Shown here in pieces: positions 37,480 through 46,405 of a stretch of DNA of 64,000 nucleotides. The notes under the pieces were generated by a model. It had not been told where the DNA came from. It saw nothing but the letters and a program-made list of their open reading frames with translations, and searched no databases. A program made the position numbers and the translations under genes. Source of the DNA: Streptomyces sp. NRRL S-646 (GTDB lineage: Bacteria; Actinomycetota; Actinomycetes; Streptomycetales; Streptomycetaceae); assembly GCF_000720765.1 (NCBI RefSeq), contig NZ_JODC01000001.1:186001-250000 (forward strand). The letters run 5' to 3'. Numbering within the stretch: the first letter of the stretch is position 1; each line of letters begins with the position of its first letter.

Positions 37480-38551
37480 GGGTTCCTCCTGGTGAGGCTA
37501 GCTGGTGGGCTGTTGACCTGGGTTTCAGCAGGTCAGGCCGGGTCAGGGCATTAGTCGATCTTGGCGGTTCACGGCGGCCGGAAGCCGGCTCCGGCGGTAT
37601 CGATGCTGACTTTGGTGACGGGGCATCGGGCCTCCGTGAGGGGTCGGCGGCATCGGCGGGAACGCTGCTGTCGGCAGTATCGACCTTGCGGCAGCGAAGG
37701 TCACGTGCGCAGACGCTCCCGGGCGTGCCCGAGGGCTCGGGGCTGGGCTACTCCGTGCTGGACGCGTACAGGCTGAGCCAGATCATGTTCACGGACAGGG
37801 GCGACATCTTGAAATGGACACGGACGACATCTTGAACCAGTACGTCGTAACCAGTCTCCTCCTGTCGCCCGGCATTGTTGTCTGACCGCATCGGATGTCA
37901 GCGCTCCTGACGGTTCGGGCGAAGCATTCTTCGAGATCGCTTCCCTGCGTCCGCCATTTGTCGGCGGAGAGTAATGATTGAGAACGGGGCGCGCGCGAGC
38001 GAGGAGGTTCTTCGTATCTTGGTGGTACACGAGCAGTACCGACGCTGACCTGCGGTGACGGTGCGGTGCGGTGCTGGTGGCCGGCGAGAACGTGGTCCGC
38101 GAATGGCCCGGTCTTGGTCTCGGACGAGTGACCCGGGCTATCCCTCGGCCTTCTCCATACGCGTCGTGCACCGACGCACCTGCCGCTGGCGGTCAAGCTT
38201 CGACGGGGGCGTAGCAAAGACATCGTTCGGTCCAGTAGCGGGCCTCCGGACGTCGTCGGGGGCCGAAGAGCTTTGAGGAAGCGACGCCCGCCGTTGAGTC
38301 GAGCAGCGGACTCATAAGTCGCCGACCGCGGCGGCCGCCGCCCTGATGGACTTCTGCCCACAGGCGCCAGCCCTGGCTCTCAGCCAGGCACGAAGAGAAC
38401 ACCCAGCTTCGCGAAGCCACCGTCGGTAGCACGTCCTCACCCCCATCCCGGCACCCTCAGCGGCCGCCGCCCGGCTGTAAGAGATAAGCGGGCGAGGAGG
38501 TCTCGAGAGGGGTGCTGCCTTCACGATCGCGATGCTGGGGTGGGGCGCCAG
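37480..38551. other. gene-poor region with decayed sequence
   Basis: Over 1 kb without a credible gene, and with less GC bias between codon positions than the neighbours. It contains an IS-end-like repeat (37786-37836). On the minus strand (38312-38524) a 70-codon frame reads MGVRTCYRRWLREAGCSLRAW, faintly like the recognition helix of an AraC-type domain and probably a remnant. It separates the dha operon from the conflict-system genes. Confidence 0.5.
37802..37836. repeat. tandem 12-nt repeats resembling an IS21-type end
   Basis: CGACATCTTGAA occurs at 37802-37813 and 37825-37836, 23 nt apart, just after TGTTCACGGACA (37786-37797). IS21-family termini have TG ends with several internal repeats of this style. 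No transposase gene or opposite end is visible, so this would be a remnant. Confidence 0.35.
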
Positions 38552-40942
38552 TTACGTCGGCGGGCGTCCCTCCGCATCTTCAGGACGCGTCGCCGGAGCC
38601 AGTATCGGCGGGGCTTCTGCGTGCCGGGCGAGGCGGCGTTGCAGGTCGATGTGGCGGAATTGGTAGATGGGGCCGACCTGCCGCAGGACGCCCCGCGCCT
38701 GGTGAGCGTCGGTGAGGAACGTCATGAGATCGCGTGGCAGGACTCCCTGACGCCGGGCAGCCAGATAGAGACGACTCAGAGCGAAATCGCCCCAGGCGGT
38801 GCGGTGGAGAGCGGCAGCCACACCAAGGACCAGTCCGCTCCAGAAGCCGATGCCGCAGCCGAACACGGTACTTTCGATCAGCCTGCTGACGGGATCGTCG
38901 CGTAGGTCACCGTCCAGATACCCCAGCAGGGTGCCCAGGAGGAGTCCGGCCAGGAGACCGAGGAGGGCGCCGGTGCGTACGAAACCCCAGCAAGTCCTGC
39001 GGTCCTGCCGGAGTAGTTCCTGTGGACTTGTGACCGAGGCGAGGTCGGCTGGGGCCGCACTCCATGCCGTGACCAGCCAGCAGACAAGTCCGGCCACCGC
39101 ACCCCAGCCGACGCCGGCCACCCGGTCGAGGAGGAAGTCCAGCACCGTACCGACGAGGACCGCGGCCCCGAGTCCTAATAAGAGGGATCGGCTGTTCCAG
39201 GACCAATGGCCCCGCACCGCGGGGGCGTTTCGTTCTCGCATCCGGAACACCTGGCTGAGCAGCCATCCCGCGGGCAGGTAGGCGGCACACACGGCCAACA
39301 TCCAGAGCGGGGGCCCCAGCAGGCCACCGTCCCAGTCCCCGAAGAAGAGTGGGATATCAGGCGCGGCGCAGAACAGCGCCAGCAGGTTCCCGAGGCTACC
39401 CCCGGCGAAAAAGCCCAGAATGGCAAGGCAGATGGCCAGGAGCGTCAGCAGGAACATCGCCGCGCCCAGGACCGCGCCCGATAGCAGCCGTCGTGCGGCC
39501 TCGGGCACCGCCAGCCGCAGCTGCCACCACGCGAAGTCAGCTCCGCCGTGCAGGTCATCCTCCAAGTGCCGGGCCAGGAAGGTGAGCGTCTGCTGGGCCT
39601 GGCGGCTCGTCCACCGCACCTGATGGCCGGGAAGAGGACGGTAGGCAGAGGGGATGAAGGCGTCGAAGAGCCGGGCCCGGACGTCTGCGGCGGTGGGGAA
39701 GCGGGTGGTGTCGCACAGTTCGGCCGGGTCGGGTAACGCTGTGAGGCGTTCGCCGGGGCGCGGATTGTAGATCGTCCGGGCGAGGAACAGCGTCAGGGGC
39801 GTCTGCAGCGCCCGGCCGACGGGGGAGTCGGTGGGCAGGAGGTCGAGGACGGGCCGCCACCGCTCAGCGGACGGGGTGCCCTCTCCGCCGGCGTCGCGGC
39901 GCAGGTAGGCGGCGCCCTCCGCAGGGGCCACCGCATCAAGTTCGATGCCGGCTGCCCCGTTGAGGCGCACGGGTACGCCTACGTTGGCGGGTGGATCGAC
40001 AGCGGTCCGGTACTCGGCGGTGCGGCTGGTCAGGACGAGGGGCGTGCCCGGAGGCAGGGTGCGGTTCACGGCGTCCAGCGCCACTGCGCGGGTGTGCGCG
40101 GGCAGTTCGTCCAAGCCGTCGAGCAGGGGGATGACCAGGCGCTGGTCCAGTAGAGCGCGGGCACGCGACGTGACCCGACTGGGTCCGCCGGCGGCTGGAG
40201 CGGGAGCCGGCGCGGCGAGGCCCGGGTAGTCGGTGGCGAGACGTTCGGCCAGCCATGTGTCGAGTTCCTGGCGGTCGGGGTCCCAGGAGGCCAGGGGGAA
40301 GACGACCGGGACCGGCGAGCCCGCCTCGCGCGACTGGAGCAGGCCCAGCAGGAGGCGTACCAGCATCATCGTCTTTCCCGCGCCCGGCTCACCGAGGATC
40401 AGCAGGCGTCTGCCCGGTACTCGGGCGGTGAAGACCTGGACGATCTCGCCGTCGCTGCCAGCCAGGCACTCGGGGCCGTCGGCCCAGGCTGGCGGCAGCG
40501 TGGGCCGATCAGAGGGGGCCCCGGTGGAAGTGCGCACGAGAAGGTCCCAGGGTTCCACCACGTCGTCACGGGCGGGCCGCCAGGGCACCGGCAGTGCGTA
40601 CGGTTCCTCGAGGCGACGGACTCTGGCCTCCGCCTGCCACTGGGTTCGCACCGCGAAGGCCAGTTCGTCGGTCATCGCCGTCAGGCCGAGGCTGTCAGCC
40701 TTTTCGCGCCGGTCGGCCTTGTAACCGAGCCACGACATGTACAGCGACGCCACACCGACGACTAGGCCCACGGCAGTGCTGGCGACCCCCAGCAGGTGTT
40801 CCGCGCTCGCTCCGCCGCGCCAGTGAGTCGACTTTGCGAAGATCATTCCGACGGACGCGACAGCGCCCGCAACCAGGGCCCATGCTCGGTAGCGTCCGTG
40901 CCTGCTGGTGCCGTCGTCGCCTGGTGCGTCCCCCGTTCGCAT
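38552..40942 (-). CDS. membrane NACHT-domain NTPase
   Basis: The 796-aa protein has two N-terminal helices (about residues 20-36 and 50-72), a NACHT NTPase with Walker A GEPGAGKT (184-191) and Walker B PLLDGLDEL (272-280) with SRTAEYR as sensor region, and a C-terminal half with about six further helices (residues 470-730). NACHT ATPases of this type act as switch proteins in bacterial immunity or cell-death systems. There are no recognisable repeats for target sensing. Two consecutive TTA codons (39176-39181) occur, so translation may depend on bldA tRNA. The effector candidate is the caspase gene 0.4 kb upstream. Confidence 0.88.
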   Translation of the reverse strand: MRTGDAPGDDGTSRHGRYRAWALVAGAVASVGMIFAKSTHWRGGASAEHLLGVASTAVGLVVGVASLYMSWLGYKADRREKADSLGLTAMTDELAFAVRTQWQAEARVRRLEEPYALPVPWRPARDDVVEPWDLLVRTSTGAPSDRPTLPPAWADGPECLAGSDGEIVQVFTARVPGRRLLILGEPGAGKTMMLVRLLLGLLQSREAGSPVPVVFPLASWDPDRQELDTWLAERLATDYPGLAAPAPAPAAGGPSRVTSRARALLDQRLVIPLLDGLDELPAHTRAVALDAVNRTLPPGTPLVLTSRTAEYRTAVDPPANVGVPVRLNGAAGIELDAVAPAEGAAYLRRDAGGEGTPSAERWRPVLDLLPTDSPVGRALQTPLTLFLARTIYNPRPGERLTALPDPAELCDTTRFPTAADVRARLFDAFIPSAYRPLPGHQVRWTSRQAQQTLTFLARHLEDDLHGGADFAWWQLRLAVPEAARRLLSGAVLGAAMFLLTLLAICLAILGFFAGGSLGNLLALFCAAPDIPLFFGDWDGGLLGPPLWMLAVCAAYLPAGWLLSQVFRMRERNAPAVRGHWSWNSRSLLLGLGAAVLVGTVLDFLLDRVAGVGWGAVAGLVCWLVTAWSAAPADLASVTSPQELLRQDRRTCWGFVRTGALLGLLAGLLLGTLLGYLDGDLRDDPVSRLIESTVFGCGIGFWSGLVLGVAAALHRTAWGDFALSRLYLAARRQGVLPRDLMTFLTDAHQARGVLRQVGPIYQFRHIDLQRRLARHAEAPPILAPATRPEDAEGRPPT

Positions 40943-41353
40943 GGGTATGAGAATGCCCTATCGCGCCGCAGGGCGACAGGGTGAAGCCGGACGAGTGGAA
41001 CCCATCGCTTGGGATGGCCTGTGGCAGCACCTGACGGTCCTCGACATCCCCGATTCTTGCCGGCCGTGAGGTGGTCCTCGTCCTGGTTGAGCCCGCAACC
41101 AGGCGCGGAACCGGTAGTACAGCAGCACAGCACGAACAGGTTCAACGCCGTTGGCTTCTTGACCGTCAGATGAGGCTATGGGCCGGTCCGGCGAACAGGC
41201 CGTCCTGGTTCCTCGGTCGGCGGCACCAGCGCCGCGGTCCACGAGTGGGCGGTCGAAGCTCCTCGGCTGCCTCGCCGTAACTCCAGGCCCCCGCGCAGGA
41301 AGGAACGACTCCGACCTGCACGGGGGCAGTTCCTTGACCTTGGCGGCCGACGG
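40943..41353. other. intergenic region between caspase and NACHT genes
   Basis: No gene is recognised in 411 nt; weak plus-strand frames here have no ribosome site or family. The NACHT promoter probably lies here. The gap argues against a single tight operon for caspase and NACHT. Confidence 0.4.
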
Positions 41354-43492
41354 TCAGGAGTTCTGGTAGACGCCGTCCCAGGTGAACTGCGCCGCGCACT
41401 CGGCTGAGTCCGTACGACGGGCGGTCACGGTCAGGGAAGCGAGGTTGGCCCGCAGCTTCTCGGTGAGGTCGCGGCTCGGGTGCGCGCGGGAGAGCGTCCC
41501 CTTGGCCGCCGTCGCGTTGCCGGCCGTCACCGACCACCGCACTGTGGCCGAGCACGTGCTCTGCAGGTACAGGGCCCCCCGCAGCGCCCACCCGTACCTG
41601 CCGGCTGCTGGGTCGAAGACGGTCCTCACCGTCCGGCCTGCCGCGATCTTCCATTTCTGTCCGGTGACCTGACAGCCGTCACCCTCCCCTTGCGTTATCG
41701 GAGCGCAGGCGGTCATCGGGATCGGTCTGTCTCCTGACCTGTATGTGAGGGTGAGAGGCAGCTCCAGGAAGCCGAAGACGAGAACGCCCACGACCACCGC
41801 GCCGGCCAGCGTGCCGAGGAGGATCCGCCGGACTCGGCCCGGGCCCGCCACGGCCGGTCCCGTTGCGGTGCCGGTGGTCGCCGCGGGGGCGAGGCGCGGA
41901 GGGGGCGGCGTCTGGGTACCGCGCACCGCGGGGCCCGGACCGGGTCCGGCGTCGAGGACCCGCGTCGCGGTGCCCGCTTCGGCGTCGGAGAGCTGGTGCC
42001 CGGTTCGGGCTGGCACGGATGCGGCCCGGAACCGCTCCAGCAGCCCGCCCAGTTCGCGGTCGCGGTCGGCCAGCTCGCGGCGAGTGTCCACGAGCCGTCT
42101 GACCAGCTCCGACTCCCGTTCGTTCCACAGTCGTTCGACTTGCTGGACGCGGGTGGTGAGCCGCGCGAGCTGGTCTCGCGTGGCCCGCAGCTGCCCGGCG
42201 CTCTCCTCCCGGAGCTCCTGCTCCGCGTGCAATTGGGCCCGCAGCTCCGTGGCCTCGGCACGCGAACGGTCAAGGGCCTGCCGTGCTTCGGACAAGAGGA
42301 GCAGGTGGGTGAGGGTGACAGCCGCTCGCGATGCGTACGTCTCCAGGTCCTTCAGCCGGCGGACACCGGGCACGGCCCGCTGCGATGGGACATGAGCCTC
42401 CAGCAATCCCACCTGTGCACCGTCGGAGTGACGGAGGGGCACACGCAGCTGGCGGTCCAGCCTCTGTGCCCCGCCATCCCCTCTGCCGTCCGCCGTCAGT
42501 ACGCTCTCTCCCTCGCCCGGGAAGGTTTCCGAGGCCGGGGCGAGGCCTGGCAGGGGGTCGCCGAAAGCGGCGCGAGTGACGAACTGGCCGTCGTGCCCGG
42601 CCAAACTGATCCGGGCGTACGCGTAGCCGAGACCGGTGACGACTGCTTCGGTCACCGTCCGGCAGATCCCCTCCACGTCCCGGGCGTCATGTGAGGACTT
42701 CTCCAGGGCCGCGACCAGGTCGTCGACAGCGACGTCAGGGTACGGCACGTACGAGGCGTTCGGAACGAAGGGCAGACGGCCGACGAGATCCTCGTCGAGG
42801 CAGTGGGACGGCTGCCAGCCAGCCGCGACCAGCCGCTCGCGCAGGTACCACGCGGTGGTGGACAGATCGAGGACCTCCGGGGCGTTCTCCTCCCCCTCCC
42901 TCAGCAGTCCCAGCAGCGCCCCCGTGAAGGCCGTGTACTCCTCGCCCCGCGGTGCGACCGTGATCTGCATCGGCCCCGCCGCGGCCAGGATGAACGTCCC
43001 GTCGATCCCTGCAAGTCCCACCAGGTCCGCAGCCTGGGCCTCCATCGCGCGGGCGCTGTAGCAGCAGTCCAGGATGACGATCCGGCGCCGTGCACGGCAC
43101 TTCTGCAAGGGCTCGCGCACACACTCGGGATAGGGCATGGCATCGAGATGGACGCGGAGTGTGTCGCAGCTGGTGCTGGAGACGGCCAGGTGCAGGATGC
43201 CTTTGCTGTTCAGCATGCCGTGGCCGGCGTGGTACACGAGCAGCGTGTCCGTGGCTGCCTGGGCCGCGTCCACGATCGCGTTACCCGCTTCCTTCACCGT
43301 CTGCGGGTTGATCACCTCCGTGCAGTGCGTCTCGGGCAGGTTCCACAGCGGCCCCGTGAGCAGTTCACGCAGTGCGATCACACCCCGGGGAACGGCGGGT
43401 AGATCGTTCAGGTCCGGGTCCTGGAAGGAGCTCGCACCGATGAGCACCGCACGCGAGGCCTGCGCTGCGGGCAGGCTCGTCGGGACGTTCAA
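41354..43492 (-). CDS. EACC1-associated caspase-family protease with GAF, coiled coil and membrane anchor
   Basis: A 712-aa multidomain protein. The caspase fold (residues 1-240) has His in VYHAGHG (88 or 91) and Cys in ILDCCYSARA (143 or 144). A GAF-like domain follows (270-395), then a long coiled coil (400-490), a Pro-rich linker, one transmembrane helix (556-577) and an extracytoplasmic domain of about 130 residues with several cysteines. The TTG start at 43492 is set by GGGAG and lies 5 nt after the EACC1 stop. The protease would face the cytosol and probably acts as a death or immunity effector. Confidence 0.85.
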   Translation of the reverse strand: MNVPTSLPAAQASRAVLIGASSFQDPDLNDLPAVPRGVIALRELLTGPLWNLPETHCTEVINPQTVKEAGNAIVDAAQAATDTLLVYHAGHGMLNSKGILHLAVSSTSCDTLRVHLDAMPYPECVREPLQKCRARRRIVILDCCYSARAMEAQAADLVGLAGIDGTFILAAAGPMQITVAPRGEEYTAFTGALLGLLREGEENAPEVLDLSTTAWYLRERLVAAGWQPSHCLDEDLVGRLPFVPNASYVPYPDVAVDDLVAALEKSSHDARDVEGICRTVTEAVVTGLGYAYARISLAGHDGQFVTRAAFGDPLPGLAPASETFPGEGESVLTADGRGDGGAQRLDRQLRVPLRHSDGAQVGLLEAHVPSQRAVPGVRRLKDLETYASRAAVTLTHLLLLSEARQALDRSRAEATELRAQLHAEQELREESAGQLRATRDQLARLTTRVQQVERLWNERESELVRRLVDTRRELADRDRELGGLLERFRAASVPARTGHQLSDAEAGTATRVLDAGPGPGPAVRGTQTPPPPRLAPAATTGTATGPAVAGPGRVRRILLGTLAGAVVVGVLVFGFLELPLTLTYRSGDRPIPMTACAPITQGEGDGCQVTGQKWKIAAGRTVRTVFDPAAGRYGWALRGALYLQSTCSATVRWSVTAGNATAAKGTLSRAHPSRDLTEKLRANLASLTVTARRTDSAECAAQFTWDGVYQNS

Positions 43493-43497
43493 GGCGG

Positions 43498-43860
43498 TTA
43501 CTCCCGGCCCTCGTCGTCCAGCAGCCGCCCGAGCAGCAGTGCGGCATCTTCCGCCGAGGCGTCCGACACGCTCACCGAGGTGCCGTCCGGCCGTCGTACG
43601 GTCACCGTCGGCCGGCCCGGACGGACGGCGCGCCATTGCGCCACGGACAGCGCGAGCTGCGCCGCCTGGAACCCCACGTCGAGCGTCAGGTTCAGCACGT
43701 CGAGGACCTCACCCTGCGCACCGGGAACGGGAGGCCCGGAGGAACCCAGCACAGGCCGCGCCGTACGCCGCACGGACCGGTCGGCGCTGAGCCAGTCGTG
43801 GAGCGAACGCAGCTCCCGCTCGCCGTGGACGCCGGACCCGACACTGATGGTGATCTCCAC
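43498..43860 (-). CDS. effector-associated constant component EACC1
   Basis: A 120-aa protein starting GTG at 43860 behind GAGGGGGAG. VEITISVGSGVHGERELRSLHDWL, then a transmembrane-like LNLTLDVGFQAAQLALSVAQW and a final beta segment PTVTVRRPDGTSVSVSDASAEDAALLLGRLL match EACC1, predicted by Aravind and colleagues to partner caspase, trypsin or other effectors in conflict systems. It is encoded 5 nt before the caspase gene and so is co-translated. Its role as adaptor or regulator is predicted, not shown. Confidence 0.85.
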   Translation of the reverse strand: MEITISVGSGVHGERELRSLHDWLSADRSVRRTARPVLGSSGPPVPGAQGEVLDVLNLTLDVGFQAAQLALSVAQWRAVRPGRPTVTVRRPDGTSVSVSDASAEDAALLLGRLLDDEGRE

Positions 43861-43978
43861 GCACTCCCCCTCTTGGGCTCCAGCAGGCGCTGGAATGCGT
43901 GGCACAGCATATGAAGGACCAATGGATGAACAGCAAAAATTCATCATTTGATCGGAAGTGAATTGAAATGACCGTTCA

Positions 43979-44286
43979 TCAGTACAGGGCGTCCGAGGGT
44001 CGTACGACGTGTGGCCGCAGGCCTGCAGCGCGGGTATGGCGGCTGCGATGCCGTGGGCAGTGCCACGCTCGGGGTGGTTCATGTGTCAGATGACGATGGA
44101 GCCGACGGGCGCTGGCCCGACGGTCGTCCGGACCTGCTCGGGGCTGAAGGCGGCGCCCGCGTCGCCGTTGATCGAGAAGTCCACGAACCGCTCGCCGAGC
44201 GCGGTGACGATCCTGGCCGCGACGTCGTCGGAGTAGGCGCCGGAGCGGAAGAAACGCGGCGGTCTGCCCAGTAGGCGGGTGAGGCT
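43979..44286 (-). pseudogene. polysaccharide deacetylase C-terminal remnant
   Basis: The frame reads LGRPPRFFRSGAYSDDVAAR and GERFVDFSINGDAGAAFS, typical of polysaccharide deacetylases. A TGA (44086-44088) replaces the codon before HMNHPERGTAHG, and a frameshift then puts the true C-terminus (HVVRPSDALY) in another frame. The catalytic N-terminal half is gone. It is therefore inactive. It lies directly upstream of the EACC1 gene, so the conflict locus may have replaced part of it. Confidence 0.8.
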
Positions 44287-44568
44287 GCCAGTTGCGATAC
44301 TTCGCCGAGGCCGGTCGGCAGGAGTGCGGGAGCGCCTGAATGACGCATCGCACGCCTTCAGAGACGAGCATGACGCGGTGTCACGGGAAACGGGCCGCCC
44401 ACCGGAGAGCACGGCGAAAGGCGCAGCCACGCGCGACACGTGTTCGCCCAGCACGGACAGGGGCTGCCCGATGAACATAGGGGCGAACTGCGACTCGTGA
44501 TGCACGGCGCCGGGACCTGCAGGGACGGTGAGCGCGCGCGGAATCTCCTTCCGCCGGTGAGGGGGGCT

Positions 44569-45150
44569 CTACTCGGGGTCGAGGGCGGCCAGGATGGCCG
44601 GGGCGAGGCCGGCTTCGATCTCGTCCGGCGTCAGGGTGGTCACTGCGGGAAGGCATAGCAGATAGCGGGTGAGTCCGAGGCCGAGGAGCTGCGCGGAGAC
44701 CAGGCCGGCCCGGCGTGCGGCGAGTTCCGGGCCCAGGGCTGCGGCCAGCGCGGGGGCGACCTGCGACGCGAAGATCTCGTGCATCCGTGCTGCGGCCTGT
44801 TCGTTGGTGACCGCCGAGCGCATCAGGACCAGCAGTGCGTCGTCGGCCGGGTCGCCCTCCCAGCGTTCGAGGAAGTGCCGCACCAGGGCGTGGGCGAGCT
44901 CGTCCGCCGGGATGCCCGTGAGGTCCGGCAGTCGCAGGTCGATGGTGAGTGTCGCGTCGAAGAGCTGGGCCTTGTTGCCGAAGTAGCGCATGACCATCGA
45001 GGGGTCGATGCCGGCGTCGGAAGCCACGGCTCGGATGGTGGTGCGCTCGTAGCCCTGGGCTGCGAATCGTTGGCGTGCGGCGCGCAGGATCGCGGCCTTG
45101 GTGCGGTCCGAACGTCTGTCGGTGCTGGTGATCTCGGTGCCTTGCGTCAT
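44569..45150 (-). CDS. TetR-family transcriptional regulator
   Basis: A 193-aa repressor with the TetR helix-turn-helix (TTIRAVASDAGIDPSMVMRYFGNKAQLF, residues 35-65) and a C-terminal ligand domain of the TetR_C_17 kind. It is divergent from an FAD monooxygenase gene. The 124-nt intergenic region is filled with inverted repeats, including a perfect 26-bp palindrome, the probable operator for both genes. The inducer may be the monooxygenase's substrate. Confidence 0.9.
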   Translation of the reverse strand: MTQGTEITSTDRRSDRTKAAILRAARQRFAAQGYERTTIRAVASDAGIDPSMVMRYFGNKAQLFDATLTIDLRLPDLTGIPADELAHALVRHFLERWEGDPADDALLVLMRSAVTNEQAAARMHEIFASQVAPALAAALGPELAARRAGLVSAQLLGLGLTRYLLCLPAVTTLTPDEIEAGLAPAILAALDPE

Positions 45151-45207
45151 GTCAACGACTGTAGGCCAACGCGTGTTGACTTTCCACTGGGGAGCGGAGC
45201 ATCATGT

Positions 45208-45233
45208 CAACGAATGTTGGCCAACATTCGTTG
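45208..45233. promoter_or_regulatory. 26-bp perfect palindrome, TetR operator
   Basis: CAACGAATGTTGG (45208-45220) is followed at once by its exact reverse complement (45221-45233). Related half-sites CCAACGCGTGTTGAC and CAAACGCTCGTTGAC flank it at about 45167 and 45235. It occupies the region between divergent tetR and monooxygenase promoters. Confidence 0.75.
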
Positions 45234-45274
45234 GCAAACGCTCGTTGACTTGTCCTGAAAGGGAAAACCACGAC

Positions 45275-46405
45275 ATGAACACCACCGAACTCCCCGGCCG
45301 TACCGATGTCGCGATCGTGGGCGGCGGCCCGACCGGCCTGGCGCTCGCCGTCACGCTCGCTTCCGCCGGCATCGACTTCGTCGTCCTGGACCGGCTGACC
45401 GAGGGCGCGAACACCTCGCGCGCCGCCGTCGTCCACGCCCGCACCCTGGAAGTCCTGGACGAGCTCGGAGCCTCCAAGGAGCTGATCGCGCGAGGCGTTC
45501 AGGTCACCCGGTTCGCCGTCCGCGACGGCGCCCACCGGCTGCTGACCGTGCCGTTCGACCGGCTGCCCACGCCCCACCCGTACACGCTGATGGTTCCCCA
45601 GTACGAGACCGAGAGCGTGCTGCTGGACCGGCTGCGCGCGCTCGGTGGTGACGTGCACCGCCCCTACGAGGTCGCCTCCGTCGTCCAGGACGAGGACGGC
45701 GTGACGCTCACCATGACCACCGGCGAGACGCTGCGCGCCGCGTACGCCGTCGGCGCCGACGGCATGCACAGCACCGTGCGCGAAGCGGCCGGCATCGGCT
45801 TCACCGGAAACGCGTACGCCGAGTCCTTCGTACTCGCCGACGTCGTGATGGACTGGGCCCCGGGCCCCAGCGAGGTCTCGCTCACCTTCGGTACTGCGGG
45901 ACTCACCGTCGTTGCCCCGCTCCCCGGCGGCCACTACCGGGTCGTCGCCACCGTGGACGACGCGCCCGCCACACCGGACATCGACTTCGTCCAGCGTCTG
46001 CTCGACGAACGCGCCCCCGGCCAGGCCAAAGTCACCGGCCTGGCATGGTCGTCACGGTTCCGTGTGCACCACCGGGTCGCCGACCGCTACCGCGCCGGCC
46101 GTCTGCTGCTGGCCGGCGACGCTGCCCATGTCCACAGCCCGGCCGGCGGCCAGGGCATGAACACCGGCATCCAGGACGGCTACACGCTCGGCCGGGCGTT
46201 CGCCACCGGGCAGCTCGACGGCTACGAGGCGCAACGCCGCCGCGTCGCCCAGCGGGTGGTCGCCTTCACCCACCGGATGACCCGAGTGGCCACCACACGC
46301 AACCCGATGGCTCGCGGGGCACGCAACATCGCGCTTCCCCTGCTCGGCCGCACAGCGATGCCCCGGAAGCTCGCCACCGAACTCGCCGAGCTCAACTACC
46401 GGTAG
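45275..46405 (+). CDS. FAD-dependent aromatic-ring monooxygenase
   Basis: A 376-aa class A flavoprotein monooxygenase: VAIVGGGPTGLALAVTLAS for the FAD dinucleotide, YAVGADGMHSTVR (DG motif), and LLLAGDAAHVHSPAGGQGMN (GD motif). It lacks the long C-terminal thioredoxin-like domain of phenol hydroxylases. Relatives hydroxylate aromatic polyketides or inactivate antibiotics such as tetracycline or rifampicin. ATG 45275 follows AAAGGG. It is divergent from tetR and likely induced by its substrate. Confidence 0.9.
   Translation: MNTTELPGRTDVAIVGGGPTGLALAVTLASAGIDFVVLDRLTEGANTSRAAVVHARTLEVLDELGASKELIARGVQVTRFAVRDGAHRLLTVPFDRLPTPHPYTLMVPQYETESVLLDRLRALGGDVHRPYEVASVVQDEDGVTLTMTTGETLRAAYAVGADGMHSTVREAAGIGFTGNAYAESFVLADVVMDWAPGPSEVSLTFGTAGLTVVAPLPGGHYRVVATVDDAPATPDIDFVQRLLDERAPGQAKVTGLAWSSRFRVHHRVADRYRAGRLLLAGDAAHVHSPAGGQGMNTGIQDGYTLGRAFATGQLDGYEAQRRRVAQRVVAFTHRMTRVATTRNPMARGARNIALPLLGRTAMPRKLATELAELNYR

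Noticed and set aside
37789..38524. Minus-strand frames in the gene-poor region as possible transposase or regulator genes
   Set aside because: Frames are short, lack ribosome sites and show at most one faint helix-turn-helix-like segment; no DDE or integrase motif is visible.
38651..38672. A tRNA-like string (GTGGCGGAATTGGTAGATG)
   Set aside because: It lies inside the NACHT coding sequence, and no acceptor stem, anticodon loop or T-arm follows.
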